Positions 12,401 to 23,937 of a stretch of DNA of 64,000 bases are shown one piece after another; the first letter of the stretch is position 1, and each line of letters starts with the position of its first letter. The stretch lies in the NCBI RefSeq assembly GCF_036785885.1, contig NC_092317.1, positions 7,628,501 through 7,692,500 of the forward strand, written 5' to 3'. The stretch is from Coffea arabica (lineage: Eukaryota; Streptophyta; Magnoliopsida; Gentianales; Rubiaceae). Position numbers and translations under genes: made by a program. The notes under the pieces are model-generated. The model searched no databases. It saw only the letters and a program-made list of their open reading frames with translations, and was not told the origin of the DNA.

Positions 12401-15400
12401 GGATGGGGCTGCGGATCTCAGATCAATGATATTGAAGGTTTTTGCTACTTGCATTAATTTGTACTTGGTTTTCTTAATGATCATTTTCCATGTATAGTTC
12501 TTAATTTGATTGTAATATTAGGGTGGCGGGGTGCTCACACTGGGCAAATTGTATGAGCTGGTGAGATTTAGTCCTAGGTTGTTTGCTGCAAATTTTTTTA
12601 TCATTTGTTACCATGAGGTAGCTCATTGTTGTAGCTAGCAAAAGGATTATCTGGAAAGATGTTCCAGGAAGCTGCCAAGTATCAGCTGAAGAATGAATTG
12701 ATTAAAGAGGTATTATGCTTTACTGATATTGAACAGCTTCGGATTTTGTGCTGGAATAGACACCAAAAACTGTTTCATTCTCTAAAAGCTCCTCAATATT
12801 TTGTTCCACATAAAATTTAGCATACCAAGTATATTTTACCTGTGCTGCATAAGTTGATATTGGGATCTAAAAAGATTTGCATACTACTTAAATTGTTGAT
12901 GACTGTTTCTGCAGTCAAAATTTTAGTCTGTCACTTTCTTTTGGAGTATAAAGGCACATCTAATTTTACAAACTGTTAACAACTGGAGTAGTAGGCTACA
13001 AATACTTGATTGACCACCTAATATTGAGTTACTGACGTTTATGAAATAACTGGTTAATGGCTGGATTAACAAGAGACATTTTATCCAACTAAAGAAATGT
13101 ATGTGATGCTATCCTTTACCTGGTGATTGTGTTATGATTTGTCAGGACAAAGGTTGGATTGCTATAATCTTTCAGCTCTTGAGAAAGAGGGCCTATAATA
13201 TTTTGGTATTCTTACCAGAGTATACGCTGTTGCTAGACACATTTTTTTGTTGCTTACTCTTGTGTTGGGGACAGTATGTGTGCTACCTAGCTTGAGGACA
13301 TGCAAAAAAGTGGCCTAATTGGTTTGCTAACTGGGTGCCTTTGTTAATATTTTGCAGCTTGCTGTCTCATCATCTTTTATATGTATAAGTGGTGATTGAT
13401 AGTTCTGAAGTCTTTGCCAAGATGTATGAAAGTTACCTCGTGTACTTGGGTGACATCATCCTTGTGATAAAATTGGGAAAAAATTGAGGAAAAGGAAGTT
13501 GTGCTGTTTAGCATTTCAATTATGATTGAATGGATCTCATTTTGTAAGATTGCTGGCTTAAACTGACCAAGGTTCCTGAAAAATGTTGGTTTCCAGGGGG
13601 CAAAGTTGGCAGCTGTCAATCTTGAATCCAGAGCGGCTTTGCATGCTGCAAAGCAGGTAAAGGTGTCATACCAACTCTCTGACTAATTAAACAATGCTTC
13701 AAATGGCTGATAACTAGCTGCACCATTTGGGTGGTATATCTGGAAATGATGTAGGATCACCAGATCATACACAATTTATACCTATAGAGATTGTTGATAG
13801 ACCATTAGGTTGGACAAGTAATACCTGTACTGCTTGTTGAAATATTGCGAATATTACATAGAATGAAATGGTTCCCTTGTGTCTGTCTCTCTCTCATCAT
13901 ACACAAAAGCATCCTTCAATTACTTACTTCTGGCAAGTAGGAACCCTCGGAAAATGGTCTGCGGATGTAAGTGCATATGAAGGCTCCGGTCTTTTAGCTC
14001 TGATGAGTATGAATTTGTTATCTCTACAAATAAACACAATAAATTTTAACAATTTGATGCACCATATGATCTCCATTTGTAAATTCAACTCATATGCAGT
14101 AATCTGAGGTTTGAATTACAGAAAGTGATTTTGGCTACCGTAGGAATGCCAGTAATATGATGTTTTCATTCTAAAGTTTCCCTTTGTGATTGTTGACAGA
14201 GTGTAGCAGGTGCAGCCTCCCGATATCTGGGGATTAGGAGTATGATGACACTTTTGGGCCCAATGTAATATCTCTTTTTAACTGGGAGAATTTGTTACCT
14301 TTGTGTTGATTGCAAACATATTTTGTCTGCATTTTTGCATTATTGATTTTGTGCATCCAAATCCTTCAAACTTCAACATCTGGCCTGAGGCTATTCTTTC
14401 AAATTGCTTATTTTACCGTGTGATAGTGGGGTATCCATTGTGTTGCTAAACATCTTGCCCCGAGAAGAAAATTAAGGCATAGCTAAAATAATTAGAATTC
14501 TGATATGCCAAGTTTCACCAGAAAGTACCTTTCAGTCTGATTTTATAGCCTTCAAAGTGATAAAAAAAATGGAGAGAGAGGGTAATGTTCTTCTTCACAA
14601 TTTCTACAGACAATACAAGATTCATGATGTGATGACAAATGGTAGTTATTGTACTGATGATACCAGTGCTAACATCTGAGTGTTTCTTGTGGATACAAAA
14701 CAACAAACCAAATGAGAGGAATGTTCTTCTCACAGTAAGGCTGCCAAAGCATCTCGAAAGGTGCAAAGAATTATGTTACTCTGTTTTACAGGAAGTTACA
14801 TTTGTAATCAGGTATGAGAAAGCGGTAGAGCTCTTGGATATAGATCCAGCATCTAGAATTATTTCCTCTTATGCGAATGACTAATTGCATCTTGTTAACT
14901 AATTTAGGCTTCCTTTGAGGCGTGCATGTTTTGAGGATGATTATTGTATTATGTGGGTTTTTTCTTGTCCTTGTTTATGATGTAGGCTGCGCAATATAGA
15001 AACTATTTACAGTCATGACGAGTAAGTCCAGCAGAATCAGGAAACAACTACTACCAGAAAAATAAGGGAGCAGACCAAGTAACGAGAAATTTTTAGCTGT
15101 GTTTAGAGAAATCATAAGTTTGAAAGGGGTAGTTGAAAGCTGAAACAAATGAAAAAAATGATTTAACAAGAAATATGAGAGGGTGTGAAGTTGAAGTTTA
15201 GAAAATTTTTCAAAATAATTAGCTTTTAAAGCTTTGGTCCTCAGTTTCTAGCATCTGTTATGCAGATTGTGCTTGACTTCTGCTTAAACTATGATTTCTG
15301 CAGGCTCTGGGGAACTTTTCTCGCAGATGTTGTCGTTCAAATGCTCGGAACTGATTATGCTAGAATCCTGCGGGCCATCTATGCATTAGCACAGGTATTC

Positions 15401-15862
15401 TGTCGCCATGCCTGCATATCCTAAGTCATTTAGATTCATAGTACATGATGGTTCAAATTAGAAGCATGGGAATAATCATCAGTAAGCTGTTTTCTTGAGT
15501 CAATATTACCTAACCTTGAATCTCTACAAGTCATGTGTTATCTTTCCTGCATTCCCACAAATTTAATACAAGTGAAAGTTGTAGTTAATGTACTTAGATT
15601 GAGTTCTTCTTGCATTATTTTGTTGAATTAAGACTTTACAGAGAATTATATTTTGATTTGATTTTTAGGATAAAAGGAACTTTGATTTTGACATGTTGTG
15701 TCAAACTGGAAGTTAGTCTTCGAGTGTCTTTTATTTTGAGATTGTGGTTTAAGTCCCAATGGAAGGTTTATCGAATAAGGTTTTACATGCATTTGATCTG
15801 CTGTTTTGATATGTCCTCTTTTCAATGATTGGCTTCAGATTCGCATCCTCCACACCAAATAG
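9489..15862 (+). CDS. YaaW/UPF0174-like protein, predicted plastid-targeted
   Basis: Twelve exons splice in frame to 367 residues: 9489-9617, 9717-9804, 9932-10031, 10171-10320, 10945-11076, 12287-12437, 12522-12560, 12635-12709, 13597-13656, 14200-14264, 15304-15394, 15839-15862. The first 70 or so residues are rich in Ser, Pro and Arg and poor in acidic residues, like a chloroplast transit peptide. The core reads RELRYVLELATDAELYELEQ, then GWRPSYRNILLGVRKKLNI, and ends with SVAGAASRYLGIRSMM and YARILRAIYALAQIRI. The 'YRNILLGVRKKL' segment and the Ala/Leu-rich C-terminal helices resemble bacterial YaaW (about 237 residues), whose function is unknown. The short 24-base last exon is the least certain. 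The intron between exons 5 and 6 is 1.2 kb. Biochemical role unknown; organelle location is inferred. Confidence 0.8.
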
Positions 15863-16798
15863 GTATCCACATGATATTAACTGAGAGCGGCCTGTGAAAA
15901 TCGTACAGCACGTCTTGTCAGAACTGGCATCTTGTTTTGCTTCACGTTGGATTCCACCAAGGTATTTGCTGAAAAGTTATCCGCAGGTTACAACTGGGAA
16001 GGTGGTTCCACTATTTAATCGGGCTATTGTATATAGCACACATAGACAGCTCTAGTTTCGTTCTTCAGAAATTTTTGATAGGAGAAGCTGGTTGTATATA
16101 TCTTGTTCGACTGCAGGACTGCTTTGACTGCATTATCTTAGTTAAGGCACTCACTTTGCCTAATATGAGTACTTCTGCAAGATATTATTATTCCAAGTTC
16201 TGTTACTTCCTTTGTCCCAAAATTTCGAGGATAGTTGTCTTTTGCTTCTTTTTTCCTCCTTGATTAATGTATGTTGTCTTCTGTAGATGTACTTTCCGAG
16301 AGCGATGCGCAGTATTCTGTGTCATTACTTTCTGTAGCAGTACCCTCTGCAAGATGTTGAACACTAAGCAAAGCTGGGAGTTTAGGACTCCTACATCCTT
16401 ACTTGATCAGCAAAATTTATGTTTTATAGCCGCATCTTGCCTTCTCTAGTTGCTATAATTGAATTGTGCCACGCGATGAGGTATAGGTTTGTCTCTGCTT
16501 GGTTTAAGTTAGATGAGAATCATATGTTGTAAGAGTTGCTGTAGAAGTTACTACGAATCAGTTATATCATCTTGTTGGAATCTCTCAGAAACCATTACAA
16601 TGTTGAGTTGGGTTGTTTCTCTCTTTAGATTCAAAGTACCCCAACTGAGCAGGAATTTGCCTAACAAAACCCAGTCGATCACCAAACAAAATACGTACTT
16701 CTAAATAACACAACTACTAAAAACTTGACTCCAATAAAACTAGTGAGTAAATAAATAAGTACTTGTAATCTTGATTTATTTTACAAACAACGATAAAT
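15863..16798. other. Convergent 3' flanks, no gene
   Basis: Spacer between the forward YaaW-like gene and the reverse reductase copy A; probably two 3' UTRs. The segment at about 16600-16660 recurs in the 3' flanks of copy D (28364-28430) and of a reductase relic at 33.85 kb, so the duplication unit reached beyond the stop codon. Confidence 0.55.
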
Positions 16799-19700
16799 TC
16801 AGATGTCGCCATCCCAAAGTTCCTCGACCGATTTGTATGGCCCGGTTGGATGAACAAACACTTCCCCAGCAAAGCCTCTCCGCTGAGGAATCTGCAGAAT
16901 TTGATCCATTTCTTCCTTGGTGAGTTCCCAATCAAATATTTGGAGGTTTTGTTTCATCCTTTCCTTGTTGAAGCTCTTCACAACAAAGCTTGCTCCTTGC
17001 TGATATATCCATCGCAAAGCAACCTGTTTACAACATTAACATGATCAGATAAATAAATGTCCATGCTAGTGAATCATATATTGTGTGTAAATCTGAGAAA
17101 TGAAAAGACAAATCCTATATATATATGTATATATCTATAGACATTTTAATGTTCTTTATATTCACCACTAAAAATTTCATTTTTAGTAAATGTGATGAGA
17201 ATTGAGGACCTGTGCCACGGACTTGCTTTTTGAGGCAGCAATATCTTTGATCACTGGATTCTCCATGACTGCATTGTTGCCCCAAAGACCACCATAGGAT
17301 GCAAGAGGAGACCAAGCACATATACGAATCCCTCTCTCTTTTGCAAATGGCACCAATTTTCTCTGCTGCCAACCAACATTCATCTCCACCTGAAAAACTT
17401 TTAATCTCATTCTATCATCCATATCCATTCCAATATAGTAGCTGATCAACCCTTTATATTTATGTAAAATGCCCTTATTGGTTATAGGTTGGGGTTCAAT
17501 TCTCCTACCGTGTAATTAAAAAAATTCTGAAGGTATAGCAACGCACCCCTCTGATGTAGATGAGATGAACCGTTTCCTCTAACCTTCTATATAATCTAGT
17601 TGGGTTACTTTGTGAAAGTAGAGTTGTTCTGATTTTGTGTCCCTTAGTATAGTCTAGGAGTAGGAGCAATTGTAGAATCTATCGTGTCTCTTAGTATAGC
17701 TTGGGAATACAGTAAGTGTATAATTTATCGTGTCAAAAAAAAAATTAAGAAGTTATTGCAAAGCTATCCTTTTTTGGTAGAACATATTATAAAGGTTTTC
17801 TCAAATGAAAAAGAAACAAAGACATTAGAGTACATGGTGGGTTCAATTACCTTTTTTAGCTATGAAACATAATATTCAAGAGGGTTTTAAAAGAAAGTAA
17901 AAAAAAAAAAAGAAGAAGAGAAATTCTAGGCTTGATACCACGACCACTATCAAATCACTGAATTGTTTCCAATACTCAATTTAGCTGGTAAACTACGAAA
18001 ATTTCGAGTTCAGAGTCTCAAAACTTGCCATTTATCTTGAATCCAACCATTTTTTTTTTTTTTCAATAGAAGAAAGAAATGTTACCTGATTCACTGCTGG
18101 GGGGATGGTAGCAATTTCTAGAAGTTTACAGATTTTCTCACGAGTGAAGTTGCTCAGACCGATGGACTTTGTCAAACCTAATTTGGTGCATTCTTCCATG
18201 GCCTGCCACGTTCCATGGATATCAAAAGGGAGAATTTCATCTTTGGCGAAATTGAACTTCTCAGCACCGTGCTTTACCCTCACTGGCCAGTGAACCAAAT
18301 AAAGATCCAAATACTCTAGCCCCAACTTCCTACCGAAGTAGAGTTATTCCAAACTAGAGTGAATCAATAATGTATTAGAAAAACAAATTCTCAGTGAACA
18401 AATTGAAGAAACAATAATGATATCAAGAAAAAAAAAATTGAAGAAACAAGCTTATTCTATGGTACTGTCCAATGGCGAAGTCAGGACCTTTGTTCAGGGA
18501 TGCAATAATTTTAGTTTCAACTCACAATACATGATTTGTGAGTTTTTGTGACAACTAAGTATTTGTCACCACTTTAATAGACATGCACCAGTTTCTTCAA
18601 TATTGCAAAACTTATAAAAAAAAAATACTAAATTGATACAGCTTGTGATTTATGATGTGCAACAGTTATCATATCATGTCCTCAAAAGTATGTATAAGGT
18701 TACAAGATATACATTCACACACACACACACAGGAAAATTTAATGTAAGGATATTTTAGGAAAATAGTAGGTTAGATTTATTTTTTTTCTAATAAAGTTAA
18801 CTAATTTTTCTTAAAATGTGTAAAAATAAAAACAAGATCATCAAAGTGGAACGGATTGAGTACTATTACATTAAAACTGCACGAGTTTACACTAATTGTC
18901 TTAAAAATTACATCAATTAGACCGAACATTGCTGGAGAGACCCCATTACCGATAGTGCCATCTATCTGTTGAGAGATTTCATTAATGCCGAGCAGCAAAT
19001 AATAGTGGGGCAATGTGCATCCTCGTTTGCAGTCAAGTAACAAATATGGTTGAGACTGATCTATCCTATTCACTTCACCACAAAATTCCATAATTAATTA
19101 GTATGTTTGACTTGATAAATTACTTGGCTTTATATCCTAACCTACTACACGTTGTATTATTTGGAGAGGTGATGACATCTATATCAAAGACGGGTTGCTG
19201 TAGTAGTTGTTGACCGATAATAGTATCCCAATTTGGGGAGAAACAGAAGGGGGAAAAATGACGGGACAGCAAGATATATAGATATACATAGGAAAACCTG
19301 GACTGATACAAGGAATTAATCAGGCAGGACAAGCCAAGGGTCATGGCCAGTATATAATAAAGAACATGTAAAATATTTATATGCACGCACACATCTATGC
19401 ATGAGTATACCTATTTAAGAAGTATCAAATTTAACCAAAAAATGAAGAAAGATGAACGTTCAAATTGTAATAAATGTGGAAAGTACCCAAGAGTTTGTTT
19501 GAGGGCAGGCAGAACAAGGTCATGATCAGCATCAGTACACCAAAGTTTAGAAGTGATGAACAATTCATCCCTGCTCTTAATTAATCCAATCTCTAGTGCT
19601 TTAGCCACAGCTCTACCAAGGGCCTCCTCTGTGCCATAGCATGCTGCTGTATCGAAATGCCTGTATCCAATCTCCATTGCATCAATAAAAGTTGATACTA

Positions 19701-19812
19701 ATTGCTCTAATGGTGGCAAAGGATGTGCGGCACATCCTAAGCCCACCACTGGCATTTTGTGGCCTGAATTTAACACTACTATTTCAGGGATTTTTTGTTC
19801 AACTTTTTCCAT
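16799..19812 (-). CDS. Aldo-keto reductase, AKR4-type, copy A (intact)
   Basis: Four exons on the reverse strand (19812-19487, 18329-18086, 17389-17210, 17023-16799) splice in frame to 324 residues. The AKR catalytic tetrad is complete: Asp54 and Tyr59 in FDTAACYG, Lys89 in ITSKLW and His122 in LVHWP. The NADPH-binding end is present ([13 protein letters not shown]), and the C-terminus VEELWDGDI is typical of AKR4B enzymes such as codeinone, methylecgonone and deoxychalcone-type reductases. These reduce carbonyls on specialised metabolites with NADPH in the cytosol; the substrate here is unknown. The start at MEK is used because all copies keep it; an in-frame ATG at 19824 would add four residues. 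Intron 1 is 1.2 kb and intron 2 holds a SINE. The gene is the right-most in transcription order of a tandem array. Confidence 0.9.
17528..17745 (+). mobile_element. SINE in intron 2 of reductase copy A
   Basis: The head 'agcaacgcacccctctga' and a tail ending in an A run fit the window's main SINE family. The tail unit beginning 'cttagtatag' and ending 'tatcgtgtc' occurs twice in tandem (about 17644-17687 and 17690-17734), an internal duplication not seen in the other copies. It is antisense to the host gene. Confidence 0.6.
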
Positions 19813-20042
19813 TGTCTCTGGCATGATTTTACCAATGGAAATCAATGGAGAAAGATGCAAGAACTTTATGCAAGAAGTTTCTATCTAGTCAATTATCTTA
19901 TCTCATCTCCACTTGATGAAAAAGGAGTGTTCGAAAGTGGGGTTGCTGCGGACTAGTGATTGGTGTTGATAAAAGGTCTCTCGTACATCATCGATAGCAT
20001 ACATGTCATGAATTGTTGATTCATACTTATCTTGATAAATGG

Positions 20043-20066
20043 TGATTGGCACGCATTGGGCAAAGA
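20043..20066 (-). promoter_or_regulatory. Shared promoter block, copy A
   Basis: The plus-strand sequence 'tgattggcacgcattgggca' lies about 230 bases upstream of the copy A ATG. On the coding strand it contains two CCAAT motifs. Closely similar blocks lie about 195-205 bases upstream of copies B, C and D, although the surrounding sequence has diverged. Confidence 0.5.
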
Positions 20067-20330
20067 AAGAAAGAAAGAAAGAAATCCAACCACCACGAAA
20101 TTGGCAAATGATACTTTTGACATTTTGGAAAAGTCCAAGAACGAGGGGGAATTAATGAAGGACCACTAGCAAACGTATACTACTAGTCTCCTACTTCCAT
20201 TTGTTTGCTTCGAGCCTGGAAATCAATTGCGAATCAATTACTACCATGTTTTAGCTTCGAGACAAGTAAATAAGAATCAATGGCAGTTGATATCATGGAG
20301 AATTGTGCGAAACGATCAGCATCAATAACA

Positions 20331-20596
20331 TTTACAAGTGACAACAATTCATCCCTGCTCTTAATTAATCCAATCTCCAATGCTTTAGCCACAGCTTTGC
20401 CAAAAGCTACCTCGGTGCCATAACAAGCTGCTGTATCAAACTGCCTGTACCCAATTTCCATTGCATCATTAAAAGTTGATACTAATTGGTCGAATGGTGG
20501 CGAAGGATGTGCGGCACATCCTAAGCCCACCACTGGCATTTTGTGGCCTGAGTTTAACACTACTATTTCTGGGGTGTCTCGTTCAACTTTTTCCAT
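20331..20596 (-). pseudogene. Aldo-keto reductase relic B: first exon only
   Basis: The reverse strand from the MEK start matches exon 1 of the other copies through GLIKSRDEL. Homology then breaks: about 20 bases covering the catalytic-Lys segment (ITSKLW) are missing, with a frameshift and unrelated sequence beyond. The usual YRHFDT reads YRQFDT. No exon 2-4 follows before copy A's promoter. It keeps an upstream TATA-like box (20732-20738) and the shared promoter block (20790-20812), so it might still be transcribed. Confidence 0.85.
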
Positions 20597-20731
20597 TGTT
20601 TCTGACATAATTGTCTAATGAAAGCTAATGGAGAAATATACAAGAAGTTATAGAAGAAATTTCTGTCAAAAGGCAGTTACCTTCAATTGATGAAAAGAGG
20701 GTTGTGGAGAAGTGGGGTTCCTGAAGGTTTC

Positions 20732-20738
20732 TTATATA
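20732..20738 (-). promoter_or_regulatory. TATA-like box of relic B
   Basis: TATATAA on the reverse strand, about 135 bases upstream of the relic's ATG. The equivalent box in copy C lies at 27094-27100. Confidence 0.4.
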
Positions 20739-20789
20739 TAGATAGTATAGTAACATCATAAATTCATTCGTACTCACCTTCATTGATTG

Positions 20790-20812
20790 TTATTGGCACT
20801 CACTGGGCAAAT
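20790..20812 (-). promoter_or_regulatory. Shared promoter block, relic B
   Basis: 'ttattggcactcactgggca' on the plus strand aligns with the block upstream of copies A, C and D. Confidence 0.45.
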
Positions 20813-20842
20813 AAGGAAAGAAAATCAACAACCAAATAGTTA

Positions 20843-20912
20843 TTTTTTTTTTGTCTAACGGCAACATCTACTTTACTTTTACTTCTACTCCTATTCTAAC
20901 CTATACTAACAA
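20843..20912 (-). mobile_element. 5'-truncated SINE fragment
   Basis: A T run followed by 'gtctaacggcaacat' and 'ctcctattctaacctatac' is the reverse complement of the main SINE tail. Direct repeats of about 9-11 bp ('aaatagtta' at 20834-20842 and 20915-20923) flank it. Confidence 0.6.
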
Positions 20913-20923
20913 CAAAATAGTTA

Positions 20924-21850
20924 GAAAATGAAAATATGACACTTGGAGAAAAGGGTAACAATAAGAAGGAAATAAAGGACAATATCAATTACCTGAAAAA
21001 AAGGACCGCTACGAATTAAAAAAAAAGTATACTACTAGTACTAGTCCTTTTTTTTTGAGTCAACAACCTGTGTTTGAAACTTGGACCGGACTGATCGGTT
21101 CAATCGGTTGAATCGAGAATCAGATAGGCATTCAATCCGAGTTGTCTTAAAAAATCATCAAACAAAAATTCGGTCAAATTCGATCAAAAATCGGGTTTGA
21201 CCGGAAACCAGAAGAACAGCTTGGAACCGGGTTTTTTTCTATCTTTTCCTTTTTTTTTTTATCTTTTTTGTTTTCCTTTTTTGATTCTTTCTTTTAACTA
21301 CTCTCACAATCTCTTTACATATCCTACCATAAATCTCTCTCAAACAACTCCAATGGAAGATCTAAGTTAAAAAATTATAGATCATAAAAAAAAGAAAGTA
21401 AAAAAATTCACCTAGAAATATTTTATCAATTTTATGATTTGACCCCTAGAGTACTAGAAACCTATTATTACATCAAGAAACATTTTAGAACTTATAGCTA
21501 CGGCCCTAAATTCTTGTATTACTTTTCAAATAAACCCTCCAATTTGGTTCTAAACTTGTTGAATATGTATTAATTATACTATCTTATTTGTATTTTCTTG
21601 TAAAGTATCTTAGAAACATCAAGCATACATTTAACCTACATTTCTTAGTATTAATATGTTTTTAGAAAATTTACATAATATATAAATTTTTAAAATTAAA
21701 TATATTTATGACATCATGATGACATCATTCGATTCTTGGATGGGTTCAATCCTAATTGGAGGAAACTCTTGGATGGGTTCAATCCTAGTTGGTCACGACT
21801 CATCGCATAGCTCCATCTCTGATCATGACCTCCAACCGGACACGATTTAT
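20924..21850. other. Gene-free spacer with repeat remnants
   Basis: About 0.9 kb. It includes 'gatcggttcaatcggttgaa'-type sequence around 21090-21230, common in plant transposon remnants, and a short direct repeat 'tcttggatgggttcaatcct' at 21734 and 21768. No reductase exon is visible. Confidence 0.45.
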
Positions 21851-22088
21851 TTTTGGCAAAAACTATCCTTTTTTTTTGGGCGGAACACATTATAAAGGTT
21901 TTCACAAATGAAAAAGAAAGAAAGACAGAAACAAAGACGTTAGAGTATATAGTGGGTTCAATTGCCCTTTTTAGCTCTGAAACCTAATATTCAAGAGGGT
22001 TATAAAAGAAAGAAAATGAAGAAGGGTATGTTAAAGGCGTGATGTGTGATACTAAGACCACTGTCAAATTGCCAAATTGTTTCCAAGC

Positions 22089-22510
22089 AATCGCAGAGTA
22101 ATTAGGACCCAAGGTTAGGGGACAATTACTACGATTAAGGTAAAAGTTTTGGTTGAAAAACTTTAATAACCAGTATGACAGTTGTGTGAATTTTGTTAAA
22201 ACTATATAGTATTTTACGACAATAACAACTAGATAACAATTTTTTACGATTATTTTATGTACCAAAAGTTTTGAAATTCCCTTTTTTCCTAAATTTTCAA
22301 GTAGTATTTGGCTTCATTTCAAACATGCCATCATCTATAAACTAGGTAATAATTGTAGACTTCAAGAACTTCAGGAGGTAAAGGAAAGGAACATAGGAAA
22401 TTTTGGAAATTTTAATGGGTGCAATTAAATAGTAAGAATGAAAATTTAAAATTTTCATAAGCAATTTTGAAAATTCTTCAAAAATTGCCTACCCTCACTT
22501 GAATGTAGCT
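22089..22510. mobile_element. Insertion of about 420 bp in the relic's intron 2
   Basis: Sequence on either side (21855-22088 and about 22511-22642) aligns with intron 2 of copy A, where this block is absent. The insert is therefore younger than the duplication. Its family is not recognised; the ends are approximate, and 'tccaag' occurs at both edges. Confidence 0.5.
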
Positions 22511-22642
22511 CCACCACTGTATCCAAGACTGGGTTTAACTAGTAACCTACGAAAATTTCTACTTCAAGCTCTGAATACTTGCCATTTATCTTGAACCCAA
22601 TCAAAAATTTTTGAAATAAAAGAGAGAGAAAGAAAATTTTAC

Positions 22643-22887
22643 CCGATAAGCTGGTGTGGGGATGGTAGCAACTTCTAGGAGTTTAGAGATTTTTTTCACA
22701 AGTGAAGTTGCTCAAACCGATGGACTTTGTCAAACGTAGTTTGTTGCATTCTTCCATGGCCTGCCAAGTTCCATCGTTGTTAAAAGAGAGAATTTTATCT
22801 TTTGTGAAATTGAAAGTCTCAGCACCGTGCTTTACTCTCACTGGCCAGTGAACCCGACAAAGATCCAGATACCCTGGCCCCAACTTC
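22643..22887 (-). pseudogene. Aldo-keto reductase relic X: exon 2 only
   Basis: The reverse strand aligns along its whole length with exon 2 of copies A, C and D, keeping [13 protein letters not shown] and TKSIGLSNF. It is 245 rather than 244 bases because of one extra base in a T run, which shifts the frame, and the upstream splice acceptor AG has changed. Flanking intron sequence is also conserved with copy A. Exons 1, 3 and 4 are missing on both sides. Since relic B's exon 1 lies downstream in transcription order, B and X cannot be one collinear gene. Confidence 0.85.
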
Positions 22888-23047
22888 CAACCAATGTAGA
22901 ATTATCCCAAACTAGAGTATATCAATAATGTATCAAAAATACAAATTCTTAGTGAACAAATTGAAGAAACAATAATATCAAAAAAATTAAAGAAACAAGC
23001 TTATTTCCTGGCATTGTCAATGCGAAGATTGAAAAGAATTAATTGAT

Positions 23048-23229
23048 TTTTTTTTTGTCAACACAGAGGTATCTGGTGTCCATGGACTGGTTACCGTACG
23101 ACCCAACTATTCCTCTGCGGGTCGAGAAAGGCTGCCTAATATCACCTACCGTTGCACCCAAGATTCGAACCTTTGCGATAGTACTCACCTAACTAGGCTA
23201 CTAGCACCGGCTCTAGCCCTGGGGGGCCT
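23048..23229 (-). mobile_element. tRNA-derived SINE with 19-bp target duplication
   Basis: Flanked by perfect direct repeats 'ttgaaaagaattaattgat' (23029-23047 and 23230-23248). Read on the reverse strand it has a polymerase III A box (TAGCCTAGTTAGG), a B box (GGTTCGAATCTT) and ends 'gttgac' plus an A run. It sits in the remnant of relic X's intron 1. Confidence 0.92.
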
Positions 23230-23640
23230 TTGAAAAGAATTAATTGATTGTCTATGGAGTTAATGGCCATGACTGTACACCAATAGAACGAGAGAGAGCT
23301 CATGTTTTGTTTTTGTTCGTGTGTACATCTTTATGATTGATTGTACACTTTGCCTATGTTAACATGCACATAAATATCTAGACGTGTGCAATTTCTTGTG
23401 CTACCAGTTTTGAGTAATAATTGGCATGCATGCATGTACTGATTACAAATTGATACCTTTTTTTTCTCTATTGGTCAAACTTGATCCAAATTCATACTAC
23501 TTGATCCAATCATTATGCTTTATTGGAGCCTGGTGCTCCATGAAGCGAAGTCAAGAAATATACTACATGAAAATATACTACGGGTTCTTCTTTTATCTGC
23601 CGGAGGTGGGGTCATTCTTTAGTTGTTAGTAAAATTTGAA

Positions 23641-23778
23641 ATTTTGAAGGCAAAAGTTTACACAATTTAGAGGTAGGTGTATTGTTTCCTTGTTATCAAG
23701 TTCAAGGTTCAAATCTTGTAGCTGATAGTTGGGATGGAAAAAGTGTAACAAGGAGCGAGAGGGTAAAAAAAAAAAAAG
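23641..23778 (+). mobile_element. Possible tRNA-related SINE
   Basis: Contains a B-box-like 'aaggttcaaatcttg' and ends in an A run at about 23765-23778. No target duplication was identified. Confidence 0.35.
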
Positions 23779-23937
23779 ATAATGTTGTGTTTATAGTGAG
23801 TCCATCCGTTTGAGAATTCATTTTTCTGCAACCTAAATTTCTTCAAGGTGCCTCTGGATCGATAGATTTAGATTAGCTTCTAGTATGACTTATTCTTTTA
23901 TAGAAACGATAAACACCAGAAATATAGAACGATAAAT

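Noticed and set aside
23041-23250. Possible genuine tRNA gene because of good A and B boxes
   Set aside because: The sequence does not fold into a complete tRNA by eye, and it has an A tail and target duplications, so it is a SINE.
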